Notes under the pieces: model-generated | The model's input: only the letters and a program-made list of their open reading frames with translations | What the model was told of the DNA's origin: nothing | The model's database searches: none | Part shown: positions 60,296 to 64,000 of the stretch, piece by piece | Layout: every line of letters starts with the position of its first letter | How positions within the stretch are numbered: the stretch's first letter is position 1 | Translations under genes and position numbers: made by a program | NCBI GenBank assembly: GCA_963807305.1 | Contig: CAWEBN010000017.1 | Location: forward strand, 124,001-188,000 | Length of the DNA: 64,000 bases | Source of the DNA: JAOPZW01 sp963807305 | Lineage (GTDB): Bacteria; Actinomycetota; Thermoleophilia; Solirubrobacterales; Solirubrobacteraceae | Direction: 5' to 3'

Positions 60296-61574
60296 TCAGC
60301 TCCTCAGCGGTGCCCCGTGGTTGAAGAAGCCGTCGATGAACGACGACGGCATGAAGCTCTCGGTGGCGCCGGGAACCGTGCCCGGGGTCGAGAGCGTCCA
60401 GCTCGGATTCACCCACTCGGCCAGGTTGGCATCGTTGATCACGGGCTCCTCGGCGACGAGGGTGTTGAGCTTCACACCCTGGCCGGCGAGCATCCGCCCG
60501 GCGACCTCGGCGACGGCCCGCGCCGCCGGCACCGGCGGCAGGCTCGTCGATGCCGCGTGGTAGGTCGCCCTGGTTCGCACGCCAGTAGCCGAGGAAGCCT
60601 TTGTCCATGCCCACCTCCGCCATCGGTGGCACGGGGCGGCCGACCTGCTTGAACGCCTGGACGACCCCGACGGCCTCGCCGGCCAGTGCCGCCACGCCGT
60701 CGATCTTCTGCGGGTGCGTACTGAGGTACTTGAGCGTCTCGGACTTGGCCTGCGATTCCGAGAAGGCGCCGAAGGCCTGGCCGCCGATCTTGATGCCCGG
60801 GCAGCTGGTCAGCGCACGCTTCCAGGCGATGCCGACCTGCGCGTCGACGGCGGCTACGGCCAGCGCGCGGACGAGTAGCACGTTGCCCTTGCCGCCCATC
60901 ACCTTGGCCACATACGAGGCCCCCTCGGCAGGCCCGAGGTAGTTGTTGCCGTCGACATTCACCGCGCCGTCCACCGGCACCGGGCTGAGCAGCGTCACCG
61001 TCGGGATGCCGGCGGCGGCCGCCTTCTGGACCGGCCCGGAGAACGAGTCGGGCGACGGGGTCTCGAGGATGATCAGGTCCGGTTTGGCCTGGACCAGGCT
61101 CTGGTACTGCTGGAGCTGCTGGGCGATGTCGAGGTTGTTGCCGGTCGTGCGGACGTCGACGGTGCCGACGCCCGGGGTTTGCCCCAGGTCCTTCTTGAGG
61201 TTGTCGACGATCTGGACCTGGAAGTCGGAGACCAGCTGACCCCAGGACACCGCGACCTTGTACGGCCCGGGGTGGGCCGGCTTCCAGTTCGCCCACCGGC
61301 TCTTGACCACCTTGACGGTCGAGCCCGGGAAGTCGGCGTAGCCGCCGAGTGCGGCCCTGTGCTGGGCGTCGAGCGACGCAATGACGCCGTCCGGGTCGGC
61401 GGGCTGCCTGATGGGGTAGCTGCCGCAGCCCGAGGTCGGCGGCTTGAAGCCCCGGGCGAAGGCCGGCACCTTCGCGGCGCCGCCGGCCGACGTCGTGGTG
61501 CTCGAGCTCTTGGCACAGCCGCTGCCCGCCACGACCATCGCCGCAGCGACGATCGCAAGGCCTGCACGCTTCAT
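60296..61574 (-). CDS. periplasmic-binding-protein type 1 solute-binding lipoprotein, frameshifted near the C-terminus
   Basis: About 426 residues after correction. Lipoprotein signal LAIVAAAMVVAGSGC (Cys20), a Ser/Thr linker, then a sugar-binding-like fold: VAVSWGQLVSDFQVQIVDNL, DLIILETPSPDSFSG, AGIPTVTLLSPVPVDG, VNVDGNNYLGPAEGASYVAK and KGFLGYWRANQ. Near 60568 a base is missing; the next frame continues ATYHAASTSLPPVPAARAVA and ends FFNHGAPLRS. No permease or ATPase is adjacent, so it is an orphan that must use a transporter encoded elsewhere. It is co-transcribed with the two FAH genes and may capture the substrate of that pathway. Confidence 0.8.
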
Positions 61575-61647
61575 CCCGGTTTCCTCCGACAGCTCGCTCC
61601 TCGGGAGGCGGGACCGTACTCAAAGCAGAACGCGAAATCAAGTTCTA

Positions 61648-62154
61648 TTACTGGTGCACCCAGCTCGTGCCCAGGCGACGCCCTCCGACCATCACGGGCT
61701 CCGCGTCGAGGAGGATCCACGCGAAGCGGCACGGAACGTCGCTGCGGTTGTGCCAGACGTGGTTGGTGCCTCGCTGGACGACGACATCGCCCTGCCGGAC
61801 GGTCACCACCTCGCCGCCGTCGAGCTCCATGTCGCACTCGCCCTCCAGGCAGATGCCGTAGTCGAGGCTCTCGGTGCGGTGCATCGGCGAGCGCGCGCCG
61901 GGCTCGAGGACGCCGATGCGCAGCACCGTCCCCGAGCCGGTGCCGAGGATCGTGGTCTGGCTGCCCTCCCGCTGGCGCGCAAGCGCTGCGTCCGTGAGGT
62001 CGACAGGCATCTCGTGCGTGGCCCAGAGCTGAAAGAAGGTCGCGTCGCGGCGGCCGGCGTCCTCCGCGAGGCCGCGGCCCTCGATCGCCTCGTCGGCCGC
62101 GATCACGGCCTTGCCATCGGCGTTGTGCCCTGTAACGATCCGGCGCACGGTCAT
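61648..62154 (-). CDS. cupin-domain protein
   Basis: 168 residues, single conserved beta-barrel. The metal motifs are RIGVLEPGARSPMHRTESLD (His, Glu) with GICLEGECDMELDGGE, then VVVQRGTNHVWHNRSDVPCR (His). Some single-domain cupins of this type are oxygenases or isomerases of aromatic pathways, others are simple ligand-binding proteins. It lies first in the catabolic set, 73 bases before the binding-protein gene, and is divergent from a TetR gene that probably controls it. Confidence 0.85.
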   Translation of the reverse strand: MTVRRIVTGHNADGKAVIAADEAIEGRGLAEDAGRRDATFFQLWATHEMPVDLTDAALARQREGSQTTILGTGSGTVLRIGVLEPGARSPMHRTESLDYGICLEGECDMELDGGEVVTVRQGDVVVQRGTNHVWHNRSDVPCRFAWILLDAEPVMVGGRRLGTSWVHQ

Positions 62155-62165
62155 CGTCCGATCGT

Positions 62166-62204
62166 CGCAGAAAATTGGAATCTGCGTTCGGTTTTGTGTA
62201 GGCT
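62166..62204 (+). promoter_or_regulatory. operator and leaderless promoter between the cupin and tetR genes
   Basis: CGCAGA (62166-62171) and TCTGCG (62181-62186) form an inverted repeat with a 9-base spacer. It overlaps TTGGAA (62175-62180), an acceptable -35 box, with TAGGCT (62199-62204) 18 bases on as -10. TAGGCT lies nine bases before ATG 62214, the spacing of a leaderless start. TetR self-control and control of the divergent cupin gene are likely. Confidence 0.55.
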
Positions 62205-62213
62205 TCTGCCGCG

Positions 62214-62873
62214 ATGGCCGCGCGCCCGCGCCCCGCCCCCGAGCCGGAGCTTCTCCGGCCGCCGCAGCAGACGCGCAGCCGCGAGTCGCTCGAGCGCGTC
62301 CTTGCCGCCGGGCAGCAGCTCCTGGAGGAGGAGGGCTGGGAAGGCTTCACGGTGCAGGAGGTCAGCCGGCGGGCGAAGGTCTCGATCGGCTCGATCTACG
62401 CGCGTGCCCCCAGCAAGGAGGCGCTGATCCTCGCCGTCTACGACCGGGCCGTCGAGGAGATCGCCCGCGAGAACGCCGAGGCGCTCACCGAGGACGGGGC
62501 CTGGGAGGCGATGGGGACCCGCGAGCTCATCGTCGAGGCGGTCCGCGAGATGGGCCGCCAGATGCTCAATCACGAGCTCATCCTGCGCAGGATCATGAAC
62601 CGGGCGCCTGTCGATGCCGTGATCAGGGCGCGCGGCGACGCGCAGATCCGCCGGCTCGGCGAGCGCTGGGAGGAGCTCCTGCGCCGGCGCGAGTCGGAGT
62701 ATCGCCATCCAGAGCCAGACCTGGCGATCGAGGTCGCCTTCCGCATGGTCTTCGCGACGGTGGCGCGGCGGGTCGCCCTGGGCGCGCAGTTCGGCGCGCC
62801 GCACGAGGTGTCCGACCAACGGCTGCTCGACGAGGTCGGTCGCGCGGTCGCCGCGTACCTCCTCGAGCGATGA
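62214..62873 (+). CDS. TetR-family regulator, paralogue of the one at 54736
   Basis: 219 residues. The HTH reads RESLERVLAAGQQLLEEEGW, FTVQEVSRRAKVSIGSIYAR and PSKEALILAVYDRAVEEI. The long helical C-terminus is typical of ligand-sensing TetR proteins. It is divergent from the cupin gene and coupled by an ATGA overlap to the SDR gene, so it probably represses both directions until a pathway compound is bound. Confidence 0.92.
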   Translation: MAARPRPAPEPELLRPPQQTRSRESLERVLAAGQQLLEEEGWEGFTVQEVSRRAKVSIGSIYARAPSKEALILAVYDRAVEEIARENAEALTEDGAWEAMGTRELIVEAVREMGRQMLNHELILRRIMNRAPVDAVIRARGDAQIRRLGERWEELLRRRESEYRHPEPDLAIEVAFRMVFATVARRVALGAQFGAPHEVSDQRLLDEVGRAVAAYLLER

Positions 62874-63613
62874 GCCCTGGCCGCCTGGCCGGGAAGGTCA
62901 TCCTCGTCACTGGGGCGGCGCGTGGCCAGGGAGCGGCGGAGGTCGCGGCCATCGCCGCCGAGGGCGGCACACCGATCGCGACCGACGTGGACGCGGGCGG
63001 CGACGTGCTGGCGCTGGACGTCTCGCGGGCGGAGGACTGGGCGCGCGCGGCCGAGGTCGTGCGCACCGAGCATGGTCGGCTCGACGGGCTGGTCAACAAC
63101 GCGGGGATCGCGCAGCGGTCGACGCTGCTCGACATCGCACTCGAGGACTGGAACAGGGTCCTTGCCGTCAACCTGACCGGCGCGCTGCTCGGCATCCAGG
63201 CGCTGGCGCCGCTGATGCCAGAGGGTGCATCCATCGTGAACGTCGGATCGCTGGCGGCGCTCACGGCGCACTACACCGCGGCGTATACGACCAGCAAGTG
63301 GGCGCTGCGCGGCCTCACGCGCGTCGCCAGCATGGAGCTCGGCGAGCGCGGTGTCCGCGTCAACGTCATCCACCCTGGCTACATCGCGACGGAGCTGGTC
63401 GCCGCGGCGCCGCCGGCGTTCCTGCAGGCGAGCATCGACGCGGCGCCGCTCGCGCGCGCCGGCACGGTCGACGACATCGCGCCGCTCGTGGTCTTCCTGC
63501 TCTCCGACGAGTCGTCCTACATCACCGGCGTCGAGATCCCGGTGGACGGCGGCACCTCCGGCCACGCCGGGGCGAAGTCCCTGCGCGACGCCGCGCGCCG
63601 CGGCCAAGCCTAG
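62870..63613 (+). CDS. short-chain dehydrogenase/reductase
   Basis: 247 residues, classical SDR. Cofactor motif VTGAARGQGAAEVAAIAAEG near residue 14, then ATDVDAGGDVLALDVS whose Asp favours NAD(H), VNNAG near residue 75, catalytic Ser in VNVGSLAA, and Y-x3-K in AYTTSKWALRG. It ends with YITGVEIPVDGGTSGH. It oxidises or reduces an alcohol/ketone of the neighbouring catabolic pathway. ATG 62870 overlaps the tetR stop. Confidence 0.9.
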   Translation: MSPGRLAGKVILVTGAARGQGAAEVAAIAAEGGTPIATDVDAGGDVLALDVSRAEDWARAAEVVRTEHGRLDGLVNNAGIAQRSTLLDIALEDWNRVLAVNLTGALLGIQALAPLMPEGASIVNVGSLAALTAHYTAAYTTSKWALRGLTRVASMELGERGVRVNVIHPGYIATELVAAAPPAFLQASIDAAPLARAGTVDDIAPLVVFLLSDESSYITGVEIPVDGGTSGHAGAKSLRDAARRGQA

Positions 63614-63620
63614 CCCGCGC

Positions 63621-63644
63621 GGCGGGGCGCCGAAGCGCCCCGCC
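63621..63644. terminator. bidirectional terminator hairpin
   Basis: GGCGGGGCGC (63621-63630), tetraloop CGAA, and GCGCCCCGCC (63635-63644) form a perfect 10-bp stem between two convergent genes. No T-run follows, as usual in GC-rich genomes. Confidence 0.7.
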
Positions 63645-63663
63645 TGGCGGGGTTCGGGTGCGG

Positions 63664-64000
63664 CTAGTAGGTCGCCTTGCCGAGGTACCGGAAGGTGCCG
63701 GTCGAGAGCTTGCCGCTGAAGGTGCCCTTGCCGGTGATGCCCTTGTACTTGCCGGTGCCCGAGCCCTTGACGATCCGCCACGTGCCCTTGGCGTCGTCGG
63801 CGGCGCCGGTCGTGCCGTGCCCGACGAGCTTGAAGCTGCCGCCCTTGCACTTCCAGGTCTGGCGCGTGTCGGGGATGACCAGCTTGCCGGTCATCTTGCA
63901 CGTGCCGAACGGCTTGCCCTTGTACGTCGATTTCAGGTCCACGCCGGTCTGGCCGCCGTGGCCGACCATGCTGACGCTGTAGCTCTTCGCCTCGGCGACG
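63664..64000 (-). CDS. probable secreted beta-rich protein of unknown function (5' truncated by the window)
   Basis: 112 codons are visible; the frame stays open to the window edge (VAEAKSYSVSMVGHGG), so the start and any signal peptide lie beyond base 64000. An internal ATG at 63969 is unlikely to be the start. The sequence is Gly/Thr/Lys-rich with repeated short strands: GTCKMTGKLVIPDTRQTWKC has two Cys that may pair, and the end has GSGTGKYKGITGKGTFSGKL and FRYLGKATY. Similar patterns occur in exported actinobacterial proteins. No catalytic motif is seen. Confidence 0.6.
   Translation of the reverse strand, partial: VAEAKSYSVSMVGHGGQTGVDLKSTYKGKPFGTCKMTGKLVIPDTRQTWKCKGGSFKLVGHGTTGAADDAKGTWRIVKGSGTGKYKGITGKGTFSGKLSTGTFRYLGKATY

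Overview
The window is very GC-rich (about 70 percent or more by eye) and looks actinobacterial. The clues are dense co-directional operons with four-base start/stop overlaps (ATGA or GTGA), frequent GTG starts, -10 boxes of the TAnnnT type placed for leaderless messages, a CGAAC-N4-GTTCG SOS box, a full 14-gene nuo operon, a discrete type II fab operon and a glucosyl-3-phosphoglycerate synthase. A member of the Thermoleophilia/Solirubrobacterales is my best guess, but this is inference from style and not from a marker gene.

Layout. 1-2765: end of an MmyB-type regulator, a GH13 alpha-glucosidase and a 3-hydroxyacyl-CoA dehydrogenase. 2665-7652 (-): a tightly coupled five-gene operon with a NodB-like deacetylase, an acyl-CoA-dehydrogenase-like protein, a NodS-like methyltransferase, a ferredoxin-reductase-like flavoprotein and a fused GT2/GpgS glycosyltransferase. 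7683-9475: a cut-down EAL protein and fabI. 9727-15845 (-): fabD-fabH-fabG-acpP-fabF-accD-tetR, the fatty-acid synthesis operon. 16027-21356: a ThyX-family protein and a sulfate-type ABC importer. 21592-23854: racemase, ornithine-cyclodeaminase-like protein and Rrf2 regulator. 23879-30455: LamG secreted protein, SOS-controlled DNA polymerase IV, metallophosphoesterase, secreted beta-barrel protein and a NarL-type two-component system. 30539-45372 (-): nuoA to nuoN, complex I. 45428-48869: small membrane protein, cupredoxin, cytochrome c, serS, STAS protein and an ArsR-type regulator.

48967-52500 is a junction zone. A 57-bp perfect duplication of the 3' part of tRNA-Ser(TGA) flanks a broken tyrosine integrase and a GNAT acetyltransferase; tRNA-Ser(GCT) and tRNA-Arg(ACG) follow. 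Beyond tRNA-Arg lies an accessory metabolic region. It holds an enolase paralogue with altered active-site positions, a 2-hydroxyacid dehydrogenase, two related TetR regulators, a MetE-like protein, an APH/MtnK-like kinase, an ACMSD-like amidohydrolase, two fumarylacetoacetate-hydrolase-fold enzymes, an orphan solute-binding lipoprotein, a cupin and an SDR.

Two palindromic elements of 175-176 bp with related terminal inverted repeats (9492-9667 and 21387-21561) look like members of one small mobile or structured family. Several reading frames, including that of the essential serS, are interrupted by single-base indels whose other side continues in good frame. These are best treated as assembly errors until checked against reads.
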